Below, piece by piece: positions 8,660 through 16,343 of a stretch of 33,146 nucleotides of DNA (its first letter is position 1; each line of letters starts with the position of its first letter). Position numbers and translations under genes: made by a program. Location of the stretch: assembly GCA_026391315.1 (NCBI GenBank), contig JAPLDT010000025.1:1-33146 (forward strand). Reading direction: 5' to 3'. Under the pieces are notes generated by a model, which had not been told where the DNA came from, searched no databases, and saw only the letters and a program-made list of their open reading frames with translations. Origin of the DNA: Bacteroidia bacterium. GTDB taxonomy: Bacteria > Bacteroidota > Bacteroidia > Bacteroidales > Prolixibacteraceae.

Positions 8660-9574
8660 TTATCCTCTGATAATAAGGGCTTTCAGAATGTGCCACACCA
8701 TGTTGGGATTTTCTTTCAGACGGCGGGTGGAATAGTTAAACCATTGTGTCCCAAATGGAAGATATACCCTCATGGTGTAGCCCTTTTCGACAATATACTT
8801 ACGCAATTTGGGGTTCACACCGTACAACATCTGAAATTCGTACATCTCTTTGGGAATGTTGAGTCGCCTAATCAATAGCATGGATTGTTCAACCAGATAG
8901 CGGTCGTGCGTTGCAATCCCGACAAATATGTTGTTCTTTAACATGAATTCGAGGTCCTCCATGAAATGATCACGAACTTCCTGGTACCCTTTGAAAGCGA
9001 TGGATTTATCCTCAATGTAGATTCCTTTACACAAACGAAAATTGAGGGGGGAGGTGGTAGTGCCACTTTTCATCAGGTTTTTCACATCGTCAAGGGTCCG
9101 CCTCATGTAAGCCTGAACTACCAGTCCAACCCGCTTTGGAAATTCTTCCCTGAGCCTGTTGTAAATGTTAATTTCATCGTCTGTGCAGGTCGAATCTTCC
9201 ATGTCGATCCGAATGAAACTATTGTATTTATCGGCCACGGCTACTATTTCCCTGATGATTCTGTAACAAGCCTCTTTGTCAAGCAGAAGACCAAACATAG
9301 AGGGTTTGACAGAAAAATTCCCTTTGATTTTTCTGGATGAAAACTGTTCAATCACTTCGATGTACTGAATTTTAAAGGATTCAGCTTCTTCAAGTCTTGA
9401 GATAAATTCACCCAATATATCAATGGTTACAACGCATCCTTCGGCGTTAATCTTTTCTGATTCACGAATGGCATCCGCAAGGTTCTCTCCGGAGATGTAC
9501 TTCTTGGAGAAAATCCACACCAAACGTTTTGGCATGTAAGGAAGAACAGCAGCTATCAGTCGATTAATCATCAT
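8660..9574 (-). CDS. proline dehydrogenase (monofunctional)
   Basis: This 304-residue FAD-dependent enzyme oxidises L-proline to pyrroline-5-carboxylate. The beta/alpha-barrel core is intact. It shows VKPSMFG, RIDMED, VVQAYMRRTL, the FRLCKGIY strand (usually RLVKGAY), ATHDRYL, YEFQMLYG and the C-terminal substrate-binding stretch RVYLPFGTQWFNYSTRRLKENP. The length fits the short monofunctional class, with no PutA DNA-binding or aldehyde dehydrogenase domain. No pyrroline-5-carboxylate dehydrogenase is nearby, so the second step must be encoded elsewhere. It begins MMIN, so either Met may be the start. The 274-bp region upstream, shared with the divergent ompH-like gene, contains a 14-bp perfect palindrome at 9709-9722. 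Confidence 0.92.
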   Translation of the reverse strand: MMINRLIAAVLPYMPKRLVWIFSKKYISGENLADAIRESEKINAEGCVVTIDILGEFISRLEEAESFKIQYIEVIEQFSSRKIKGNFSVKPSMFGLLLDKEACYRIIREIVAVADKYNSFIRIDMEDSTCTDDEINIYNRLREEFPKRVGLVVQAYMRRTLDDVKNLMKSGTTTSPLNFRLCKGIYIEDKSIAFKGYQEVRDHFMEDLEFMLKNNIFVGIATHDRYLVEQSMLLIRRLNIPKEMYEFQMLYGVNPKLRKYIVEKGYTMRVYLPFGTQWFNYSTRRLKENPNMVWHILKALIIRG

Positions 9575-9708
9575 TCTCTATTTAACTCTTCGTTGCAGAT
9601 GTAAAAGTAACGATGCCCTCTTAGTCAATCTATGATGTTTATCAACTCATCGAACAATTTGGCAGGGAAACGACTATTTGGAAATCATATTTCGACCATT
9701 GGCAGATT

Positions 9709-9722
9709 AAGGAATATTCCTT
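9709..9722. repeat. 14-bp perfect palindrome in a divergent promoter region
   Basis: AAGGAATATTCCTT reads identically on both strands. It lies between the proline dehydrogenase and ompH-like genes, 135 bp and 127 bp from their starts. It could be an operator for a dimeric regulator, but only one copy is visible and palindromes of this AT content can arise by chance. Confidence 0.3.
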
Positions 9723-9800
9723 CCTCACTTGTTGAATGAATAACACAATTATTAACGCATGAAAAATAGCTTGACGATATTGCAGATAAAACATTTCAGC

Positions 9801-9808
9801 TATATTTG
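9801..9808 (+). promoter_or_regulatory. Bacteroidetes -7 box before the ompH-like gene
   Basis: TATATTTG matches the TAnnTTTG consensus of the Bacteroidetes primary sigma factor and lies 40 bp before the start codon. No clear TTTG -33 box is found 19-21 bp upstream, so support is partial. Confidence 0.45.
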
Positions 9809-9848
9809 TCTCACTTAAATAAAGATACTAGAACATCACTTTTATAAT

Positions 9849-10430
9849 ATGAAGAATTCAACGATTGTTTCTGTAGTACTGGGAGTTGCTGTTGCTTTGC
9901 TCTACCTGCTTCATTTCATAGGAAATAAAAGTAGCATGAACCAAAAAGGTAATAACAACTCAGAATCGTCAAAATCAGTTTCAATTGCTTATGTCAAAAT
10001 GGATTCTGTTCTTTTCACTTACGAGCTGGCAAAGAAACTGACTGCCAATCTTCAGGTAAACCAGGAGTCCTTCAAGAAGGAGTACAGTGCCAAAAGGATT
10101 AAATTTGAAAAAGAGGTAGCTGCATTTCAGGAAAAGGTACAGAGAGGAGGCTTCCTGACCGAAGAGCGGGCCAAGCTTGAGCAGGAAAGATTGAGCGGAC
10201 AGCAACAGGAGATTGAAAGGCTCGACTATGAACTTACGCAGAAACTCAACGAAATGCAGGGTCAAATCAACCAGCAAATCATCGACAGTATCTCCTCCTT
10301 TCTAAAGAGCTACAATGCGGATAAAAAATTCGACATCATCCTCAACAGCTCCAGTATGCTCGAAGGAACCCCAAAATTCAACATCACCAAAGATGTCGCC
10401 GTTGGGTTGAATAAAAGATACAAACCCTGA
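9849..10430 (+). CDS. OmpH/Skp family periplasmic chaperone-like protein
   Basis: This 193-residue protein has an N-terminal hydrophobic segment (residues 6-25) acting as an uncleaved anchor or signal peptide. It then has the OmpH start pattern SIAYVKMDSVLFTYELAKKL and a long charged, Gln-rich helical stretch (about 75-145) that should form the coiled-coil tentacles of Skp. A C-terminal beta segment contains FDIILNSSSMLEG. Skp-type proteins escort unfolded outer-membrane proteins across the periplasm. This gene is not next to bamA or lpxD, where the classical copy usually sits, so it may be a paralogue. It is probably transcribed from the TATATTTG box 40 bp upstream. The next gene (GT2) starts 65 bp downstream. 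Confidence 0.85.
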   Translation: MKNSTIVSVVLGVAVALLYLLHFIGNKSSMNQKGNNNSESSKSVSIAYVKMDSVLFTYELAKKLTANLQVNQESFKKEYSAKRIKFEKEVAAFQEKVQRGGFLTEERAKLEQERLSGQQQEIERLDYELTQKLNEMQGQINQQIIDSISSFLKSYNADKKFDIILNSSSMLEGTPKFNITKDVAVGLNKRYKP

Positions 10431-10494
10431 TACTCCAGGCCAGAAAAATTTCTGAGCTTCCTATTGTTTTGTTTATGGAACTTATCCGGTCACT

Positions 10495-11763
10495 ATGTCA
10501 AAATTCAGGGCCTATCTTGATCGGCAGCAACCGCTTTTGGTAACGGAACAGCTCTCTGTCTTTGAAAACAAGAGTTCACTGTTCGTTACCATACCCTGTT
10601 TTGATGAGCCCGAACTCATCCGCTCGCTCGAATCACTTGCCGCCTGTTCACCTCCTTCATGTGATGTAACAGTCATCGTTGTAATTAATTCCTCTGACCG
10701 GACTCCACCCCAGCAATTGCTAAATAACCTAAAAACCATTCAATCTGTTCAGGTATGGTTGGATAATGGGATAAGACCCTTCTATCAACTTCGGCTTTTG
10801 CATGCCCCCGCATTGCCTTCAAAATGGGCTGGAGTGGGGTGGGCAAGAAAAATTGCCATGGACGAAGCCATCCGATACCTTGATCAATCGGGATTGGAAG
10901 AAGGTATCCTGGTAGGATTTGATGCCGACAGTCTGGCATCAAAGAACTACTTCACCTCAATTAAAACGGCTTTCAGGGAAAATCCACACTACAATTTTGT
11001 TACACTTAATTTTAGCCATCCCGTTGACGATCCCACGTTGACAAACTCTTTGCGCGAAGGAATAATCCAATACGAGCTCTACCTGCGATACCTTCGAAAT
11101 GCCATGCAATGGTGTGGTTACCCGCATTCCATCCATACAGTAGGGTCAAGTTTTGCTGTCAAAGCCAGTTCTTACGTGAAGCAGGGAGGCATGAACAGAA
11201 GACAGGCAGGGGAAGATTTTCATTTTTTGCACAAGATGGTCTTGCTGGGCGAATATGGAGTTGTCAAAGATGCAACTGTTTATCCGGCAGCCCGGATATC
11301 CCACAGGGTACCATTTGGAACGGGAGCTGCATTGAAAAAATGGGAGGAGGGCGATAAAGAACTCTATTCTGCCTATGCCTTAAAATCTTTCGATATTTTA
11401 CGTCCCCTTTTCAGGAATCCTGGACTCCTTTTTGATGCAGACAGGGCTACCTGGAAGCAGCTGATTGATACGTTTGATCCTGTTTTACAAAATTATCTTG
11501 CGCAGACAGAAATCCTGGATCGATTGAATGAACTAAAAAAGAACTGTGCAGATGTGAAAATGTTTACCAGGAGATTCTACCATTTTGTTAATGCTTTCTG
11601 GATCATACAATACCTCAATCTTTGTGAATCCATTAAGGGAGGAAAGGGAATTTTGGTGGAAGAAGCATCTAAACTCTTAACAAAACTAGGGGTCGTTACG
11701 TCAGAGAACTTGAATGCCAGGGATTTATTGGAAATCTACCGGCGACTCGACTATAACAACTAA
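10495..11763 (+). CDS. GT2-like glycosyltransferase (GT-A fold)
   Basis: This 422-residue protein has a GT-A-type N-terminal domain. It shows SLFVTIPCFDEPELIRSLESL (residues 28-48), a strand ending in VVINSSDRT and a DxD-like GILVGFDADS (Asp143, Asp145). A later FHFLHKMVLLGEYG segment resembles the acceptor-side motif of GT2 enzymes. The last 130 residues are a helical extension not assigned to a known domain. There is no membrane segment. The stop codon is the first triplet of a long inverted repeat that fills the gap to the convergent biotin-carrier gene. Substrate unknown. Confidence 0.78.
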   Translation: MSKFRAYLDRQQPLLVTEQLSVFENKSSLFVTIPCFDEPELIRSLESLAACSPPSCDVTVIVVINSSDRTPPQQLLNNLKTIQSVQVWLDNGIRPFYQLRLLHAPALPSKWAGVGWARKIAMDEAIRYLDQSGLEEGILVGFDADSLASKNYFTSIKTAFRENPHYNFVTLNFSHPVDDPTLTNSLREGIIQYELYLRYLRNAMQWCGYPHSIHTVGSSFAVKASSYVKQGGMNRRQAGEDFHFLHKMVLLGEYGVVKDATVYPAARISHRVPFGTGAALKKWEEGDKELYSAYALKSFDILRPLFRNPGLLFDADRATWKQLIDTFDPVLQNYLAQTEILDRLNELKKNCADVKMFTRRFYHFVNAFWIIQYLNLCESIKGGKGILVEEASKLLTKLGVVTSENLNARDLLEIYRRLDYNN

Positions 11764-11872
11764 TAAAGTTTCCAAAGCTGACGTTACGAGCGAGATTCGA
11801 CAACAAAAAGTTTCCAAAGTTTACGTTACGAACAAAATTTGATCGTAACACTAAACTTTGGAAACTTTATTA
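11761..11872. repeat. inverted repeat with reiterated arms between convergent genes (element A)
   Basis: The word AAAGTTTCCAAAG occurs at 11765-11777 and directly repeated at 11807-11819. Its reverse complement is at 11856-11868. Each copy has an ACGTTACGA-type word beside it (11781-11789, 11823-11831, inverted TCGTAAC at 11843-11849). The outer arms 11761-11777 and 11856-11872 pair perfectly over 17 bp, and pairing continues imperfectly inward. The left arm includes the GT2 stop codon, and the right arm ends 10 bp from the biotin-carrier stop. It could act as a bidirectional terminator, but there is no compact GC-rich hairpin. Its architecture matches elements B, C and D, although the sequence differs. 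Confidence 0.85.
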
Positions 11873-11881
11873 ACTAACCTC

Positions 11882-12214
11882 TTATTCTGCAAGCTCCTCC
11901 AGTTGAATCATCAACTGATCCTTACGTACTTTATCCCCTTCAGCTATAAGAACCTCCTTCACTGTGCCTGCAAAAGGCATTTCAAGGATGGTTTGCATCT
12001 TCATGGCTTCATATTTGAGCAGTTTATCTCCGGCATGAACTTCCTGCCCTGGTTTTACATATACTTCTAAAATAGTGCCCGGTATAAAGGAGCGTATCTC
12101 GTTCAAGTCAGCCGGCTGCCACTTCTTCCGCATCCCATATTTCTTGGTAAGCAGCGTGTAGTATTGTGCCGTATTGACGACGAATACCTCATATTTTGGT
12201 CTATTATCTTCCAT
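11882..12214 (-). CDS. biotin carboxyl carrier protein (biotinyl domain)
   Basis: This 110-residue protein is essentially one biotinyl/lipoyl-attachment domain (about residues 38-108) with a short N-terminal lead. The biotinylation motif is YEAMKMQ, with Lys72 as the predicted biotinylated residue. A conserved glycine turn (IPGTILEV) and FAGTVKEVLIAEGDKV complete the hammerhead fold. It starts 28 bp after the carboxyltransferase stop, so the two are probably co-transcribed and form two parts of a biotin-dependent acyl-CoA carboxylase or decarboxylase. No Pro/Ala-rich linker of the oxaloacetate-decarboxylase type is visible. The biotin carboxylase or membrane decarboxylase partner is not in this window. 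Confidence 0.92.
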   Translation of the reverse strand: MEDNRPKYEVFVVNTAQYYTLLTKKYGMRKKWQPADLNEIRSFIPGTILEVYVKPGQEVHAGDKLLKYEAMKMQTILEMPFAGTVKEVLIAEGDKVRKDQLMIQLEELAE

Positions 12215-12242
12215 AATGGTCTTTTATTAAGATCAATGATGA

Positions 12243-13787
12243 TCAGAATGGAGGAACTCCATGTTTTTTTGCCGGCCTCTTGTCGACCTTATGCTCTGAA
12301 ATCTCCAGGGAGTGAATCAGGCGAGCACGCGTTTCGAGTGGCTCAATCACCTCATCAATGTATCCTTTGGAGGCAGCGACAAATGGATTGGCAAACTTAT
12401 CCTTATACTCCTGAACCTTCTGTTTACGCATTTCAGCCGGGTTCTCAGCTTCATCAATCTCTTTGCGGAAGACAATATTTGCAGCGCCTTCGGGACCCAT
12501 CACCGCAATCTCGGCTGTGGGCCAGGCATAGACAAAGTCGGCTCCCAAGTGCCGGGAATTCATGGCAATGTAACCTCCTCCATAAGCTTTACGGATGATC
12601 ACTGTAACTTTCGGAACAGTCGCTTCACTGTATGCATACAAAAGTTTGGCTCCGTGACGGATCACACCTGCGTGCTCCTGATCAACTCCCGGCAGGTAAC
12701 CTGGCATGTCTTCAAGGGTCACAATAGGAATATTGAAAGCATCGCAGTAGCGGACAAAACGGGCAGCTTTATCTGAACTGTCGCAATCCAGAACACCTGC
12801 CAGGTACATCGGTTGGTTGGCAACAAAACCTACAGTATTTCCAGCAATACGACCAAATCCGATGACAATGTTCCGGGCAAAAAGCTCCATAACCTCAAAA
12901 AAGTCGGAGCTGTCCGAAATTGCTTTAATGATGTCGCGGATATCGTAAGGATAATGCGGGTCACTTGGGACGATGTCTTCGATGCTGGTGGGAAAGGTCG
13001 GGGCTTGTGTTGGGAAACGTAGTGCCTTCTGGGTATTGTTCCAGGGAATAAAGGAGATCAGTTTCTTGATCTGCTCGAAACACTCATCTTCACTTAGGGC
13101 ATAGAAATGGGCATTCCCGGTTATTTCACTGTGAACAAGGGCACCACCCAGCTCTTCCATTGAAATCTCTTCGCCCAGTACAGTTTTTATCACACTTGGA
13201 CCAGTAATAAACATCTTTGAAATGTTCTCCACCACAAAAACGAAATCAGTGAGGGCAGGGGAATAGACAGCACCACCGGCACAAGGGCCGAGGATAACCG
13301 ATAATTGCGGAATAACACCGGAAGCCTCTGTATTGCGGTAAAATATTTCACCGTATCCTGCTAAGGAGTTTACACCTTCCTGAATACGCGCACCCCCAGA
13401 ATCGTTAATGCCAATAATTGGAACCCGCATTTTAAGCGCATGATCCATGATTTTGGTAATCTTGCGGGCATGCATCAGACCCAAAGATCCACCTGCAACA
13501 GTGAAATCCTGTGCATAAATACAAACAGGCTGATTGTACATGGTGCCGGTTCCAATGATGACGCCATCACCGTGTAGCACCTTTTTCTCCATGTCGAAAT
13601 CTTTTCCTGTGTGCTCGACGAAGAGGTCATACTCATGAAAAGAGTTTTCGTCCAGGATCGCTTTGATCCTTTCGCGGGCAGTCTTTTTGCCCATGGCAAC
13701 CTGTTTCCCTATGGCGGCTTCGCCACCACCTTGCTGAGCCTCTTTCTTTCTCCTGCGAAGGTCCAGGATGTTTCTTTTTAATGACAT
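12243..13787 (-). CDS. acyl-CoA carboxyltransferase (propionyl/methylmalonyl-CoA type)
   Basis: The protein has 514 residues, starting at MSLKRNILDLRRRK; a longer frame to 13865 lacks homology in its first 26 codons. The N- and C-terminal crotonase-like halves are both complete. It shows VAGGSLGLMHARKI, GINDSGGARIQEGVNSLAGYGEIF and GPCAGGAVYSPALTDF in the first, and TLEDMPGYLPG, RKAYGGGYIAMNS and MGPEGAANIVFRKEI in the second. The family moves carboxyl between carboxybiotin and an acyl-CoA: the beta subunit of propionyl-CoA carboxylase, or the alpha subunit (MmdA) of sodium-pumping methylmalonyl-CoA decarboxylase. Sequence alone does not settle the direction. It is followed by a biotin carrier; no AccC-like or decarboxylase beta subunit is visible. 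Propionate/succinate metabolism is the likely role. Confidence 0.92.
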   Translation of the reverse strand: MSLKRNILDLRRRKKEAQQGGGEAAIGKQVAMGKKTARERIKAILDENSFHEYDLFVEHTGKDFDMEKKVLHGDGVIIGTGTMYNQPVCIYAQDFTVAGGSLGLMHARKITKIMDHALKMRVPIIGINDSGGARIQEGVNSLAGYGEIFYRNTEASGVIPQLSVILGPCAGGAVYSPALTDFVFVVENISKMFITGPSVIKTVLGEEISMEELGGALVHSEITGNAHFYALSEDECFEQIKKLISFIPWNNTQKALRFPTQAPTFPTSIEDIVPSDPHYPYDIRDIIKAISDSSDFFEVMELFARNIVIGFGRIAGNTVGFVANQPMYLAGVLDCDSSDKAARFVRYCDAFNIPIVTLEDMPGYLPGVDQEHAGVIRHGAKLLYAYSEATVPKVTVIIRKAYGGGYIAMNSRHLGADFVYAWPTAEIAVMGPEGAANIVFRKEIDEAENPAEMRKQKVQEYKDKFANPFVAASKGYIDEVIEPLETRARLIHSLEISEHKVDKRPAKKHGVPPF

Positions 13788-13854
13788 AATCTGTAGCTGT
13801 TTACTTATGTTTTGTCCTATATAAGAACTGATTTTTGGTCGAAATATGGTGCGA

Positions 13855-13862
13855 CAAAAATA
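13855..13862 (-). promoter_or_regulatory. -7 box before the carboxyltransferase gene
   Basis: Read on the minus strand this is TATTTTTG, matching TAnnTTTG, 68 bp before the start codon at 13787. No TTTG is seen at the expected -33 spacing, so this is a candidate only. Confidence 0.35.
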
Positions 13863-13951
13863 CAAAAATTATTCTCTTTGGCTTTATAAGCAGGAAGATT
13901 GCCTCCATAGATTTCTGGCAAGCACACCTTTTTACCTGATACTCAATGGAA

Positions 13952-15043
13952 TTATTTCGATGCTCTTTTGTAGAGGACCAACGCTATCATGGCATATATT
14001 ATGTTTGGAAGCCATACTGCAAGCAGCACATTAAAACCTGCCTTGAAAGCAAAAATGGTACTTACCTGCATAAACATAATGTAGGAAAAACTGAGCAACA
14101 GCCCCAAACCAAGATGAATACCAATTCCTCCTCTGTTCTTTCTGGATGCAAGTGAAACACCGATGATGGTCAAAATAAAAGTACTGATGGGCCCCGAGGT
14201 ACGCTGATATTTTTCCTTTTCATAACTTGACACGTTGTCTACACCTCTCAATTTTAGGTCTTTGATGTATTTATTCAACTGCCAATAATCCATGGTCTCC
14301 TCCTTGGAACTTTGCTGCCCAAATTCGCCCGGTGTCATCCGAAGTGTCGAGTCAATCTGAGTGCCTTTGGATATCTTCTCCATATTGCCACTCATATCCC
14401 TGATAAAATAGTCGTGGATCACCCACTTCTTTCTTTCACGGTCCCACTTGATGTAATCAGCTATCAGTTTTGATTTTAGCTTAGTGCCTTCAAATTTTTC
14501 GATGGTAAATTTATAGCCGACATCACCCCTGTTGTCGTAACTTTTCATGTAAATAAAAAGCCCAGGCTCTAACTGCCTGTGTATGTTTCTATCGGTATTG
14601 ATGTATTCATTTTTGATGTAAGTAGTGCGGAAATTCACCCTCGACAAGGCAGTAGGAGGGATGATGAAATTGCCCAGTATCCACGACATGCCGGCAATAA
14701 TACCTGAAGCAACAAGATAAGGCCGCATCATTCTTTGGTAACTGATCCCACTCGATTGCATAGCTATTATCTCAGAGTTGTAGGCCATTTTTGAGGTAAA
14801 ATAGATGACCGCAATGAAGGTAAACAGCGCGCTGAAAAGATTGGTAAAATAGGGAATAAAAGGGATGTAATAATCGAATACAATGGCTTTCAGGGGAGCT
14901 TTTCTAGAGATAAAGTCATCAATGTTTTCGGAGATGTCAAAGATGATAGAGATACTAATAATCAAAGTAATAGCCAGGAAGAAAGTTCCCAGGTATTTTT
15001 TGATGATGTATCTGTCGATGCGTTGTAAATACTTCTTGGCCAT
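13952..15043 (-). CDS. LptF/LptG family lipopolysaccharide-export permease
   Basis: This 363-residue YjgP/YjgQ-family membrane protein has the typical start RIDRYIIKKYLGTFFLAI. It has three N-terminal membrane segments (about 17-37, 53-80, 103-125), a large periplasmic beta-jellyroll region (about 135-270) and three C-terminal segments after RTSGPISTFILTIIGVSLASRKNRGG. These permeases pair with the LptB ATPase to extract lipopolysaccharide from the inner membrane. It starts 29 bp after the tgt stop and is probably in the same operon. Bacteroidetes usually encode two such permeases, and which of LptF or LptG this is cannot be told here. Confidence 0.9.
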   Translation of the reverse strand: MAKKYLQRIDRYIIKKYLGTFFLAITLIISISIIFDISENIDDFISRKAPLKAIVFDYYIPFIPYFTNLFSALFTFIAVIYFTSKMAYNSEIIAMQSSGISYQRMMRPYLVASGIIAGMSWILGNFIIPPTALSRVNFRTTYIKNEYINTDRNIHRQLEPGLFIYMKSYDNRGDVGYKFTIEKFEGTKLKSKLIADYIKWDRERKKWVIHDYFIRDMSGNMEKISKGTQIDSTLRMTPGEFGQQSSKEETMDYWQLNKYIKDLKLRGVDNVSSYEKEKYQRTSGPISTFILTIIGVSLASRKNRGGIGIHLGLGLLLSFSYIMFMQVSTIFAFKAGFNVLLAVWLPNIIYAMIALVLYKRASK

Positions 15044-15072
15044 CTGTACAAAGGTAATATTGTAAACTCTAA

Positions 15073-16203
15073 TTAGAGTCTGGTGCGCAGTTGTTTTACC
15101 ATCTGTTCTTTCCAGGTCTTAAAAGTACCCTGAAAAATCTGAATTCTCGCCTCATCTACCAGCCAAAGATAAAAAGCCAGATTGTGTATGCTTCCGATCA
15201 TTGGACCAAGCATCTCTCCTGCCTGAAACAGGTGACGCAGGTAGGCCTTTGTATATTGGTGATCGACGAAGGAAGTTCCTTCGGGATCAACGGGGGTGAA
15301 ATCAGCGGCCCATTTGTTGTTTCGGATATTGATCACTCCGTTGCGGGTAAACAACATACCATTGCGGCCATTGCGGGTAGGCATCACACAATCAAACATA
15401 TCTATACCTCTGTCAATTCCTTCCAGAATATTCACGGGATTTCCGACACCCATCAGGTATCGTGGTTTATCGGTTGGCAAAACATCGTTGACAACTTCTA
15501 TCATGGCATACATATCTTCTTCCTTCTCTCCTACCGAAAGACCACCAATAGCATATCCATCAGCCTGGTAGATCGAAACATGTTCGGCCGCCCTTATCCT
15601 TAAATCAGGATATACACACCCCTGAACGATCGGGAAAAGCGTTTGTTCGTAACCGTATTTGGGAATTGTGGAAACAAATTGATTCATGCAACGATCCAAC
15701 CACCGTTGCGTCAATTCGAGCGACTTTCTGGCATAGTCATAATCCGCATCTCCGGGAGTACATTCGTCAAACGCCATGATGATGTCGGCCCCAATGGATC
15801 TTTGAATGTCTACCACACGCTCCGGTGTAAACAAATGTCGTGAACCGTCTATGTGCGATTGAAATTTTGCGCCCTCTTCCGTAATTTTACGGATGTCGCC
15901 AAGCGAAAACACCTGAAATCCTCCGCTATCTGTTAGAATGGGTTTGTCCCAACCATTGAAACGGTGCAAGCCGCCAGCGCTTTCAAGGACCTCTATACCC
16001 GGACGCAGATAAAGATGGTAAGTGTTTCCTAAAATAATCCGGGCTTTGATATCCTCTTTCAGATCTTTGAAATGGATACCTTTAACCGAACCGACTGTCC
16101 CAACCGGCATAAAAACCGGAGTCTCAACTACCCCGTGCCCAGTATGGAACTTTCCTGCACGCGCTTTAGAATCGCTGGCTGTTTGTTGTAATTCGAACTT
16201 CAT
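15073..16203 (-). CDS. tgt: tRNA-guanine transglycosylase lacking zinc cysteines
   Basis: This 376-residue enzyme exchanges guanine-34 of GUN-anticodon tRNAs for the queuosine precursor preQ1. The catalytic features are intact: TDSGGFQVFSLG (Asp92), VQGCVYPDLR, YAIGGLSVGE and FDCVMPTRNGRNG (Asp271, the expected nucleophile). At the C-terminal zinc site the usual pattern DPECxCxxC is replaced by DPEGTSFVD, so the three cysteine ligands become Gly309, Ser311 and Asp314. The fourth ligand, His340 in SIHN, is kept. The rest of that domain (YTKAYLRHLF) aligns normally, so this is not a frameshift. The enzyme presumably folds without zinc or with another ligand set. The gene leads an operon with the LptF/G permease. 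Confidence 0.95.
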   Translation of the reverse strand: MKFELQQTASDSKARAGKFHTGHGVVETPVFMPVGTVGSVKGIHFKDLKEDIKARIILGNTYHLYLRPGIEVLESAGGLHRFNGWDKPILTDSGGFQVFSLGDIRKITEEGAKFQSHIDGSRHLFTPERVVDIQRSIGADIIMAFDECTPGDADYDYARKSLELTQRWLDRCMNQFVSTIPKYGYEQTLFPIVQGCVYPDLRIRAAEHVSIYQADGYAIGGLSVGEKEEDMYAMIEVVNDVLPTDKPRYLMGVGNPVNILEGIDRGIDMFDCVMPTRNGRNGMLFTRNGVINIRNNKWAADFTPVDPEGTSFVDHQYTKAYLRHLFQAGEMLGPMIGSIHNLAFYLWLVDEARIQIFQGTFKTWKEQMVKQLRTRL

Positions 16204-16221
16204 TCAAAAGATTTCTGGCCG

Positions 16222-16229
16222 CAAAGATA
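16222..16229 (-). promoter_or_regulatory. -7 box before tgt
   Basis: On the minus strand this reads TATCTTTG followed by C, a strong match to the Bacteroidetes -7 consensus, 18 bp before the tgt start codon. A convincing -33 TTTG was not found. The implied leader is very short. Confidence 0.45.
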
Positions 16230-16317
16230 GTCATTAAAGCAAAATAACATTTCCGACAACTTATTGTACTCATTAAAAAAAACTGCCAAAAACGAGGGTA
16301 CTTAACTAGGCATTGTG

Positions 16318-16325
16318 TATTTTTG
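16318..16325 (+). promoter_or_regulatory. -7 box before the GT2-sigma gene pair
   Basis: TATTTTTG matches TAnnTTTG and ends 18 bp before the glycosyltransferase start. There is no matching TTTG 19-21 bp upstream. If real, it drives both the glycosyltransferase and the overlapping sigma-factor gene. Confidence 0.35.
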
Positions 16326-16343
16326 AGGACTTTTGTTTGAATT

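Noticed and set aside
11761-11872. CRISPR array suspected from repeated 26-bp units
   Set aside because: There are only two direct copies and one inverted copy, spacing is irregular, and no cas genes are present.
13788-13865. N-terminal extension of the carboxyltransferase
   Set aside because: The extra 26 residues lack homology and include the candidate -7 box; MSLKRN at 13787 fits the family.
15091-15603. 170-codon frame antisense to tgt
   Set aside because: It is a shadow of a well-supported conserved gene, with no homology or promoter. Similar antisense frames at 3193-3642, 12312-12776, 21639-22163 and 23215-23736 were rejected for the same reason.
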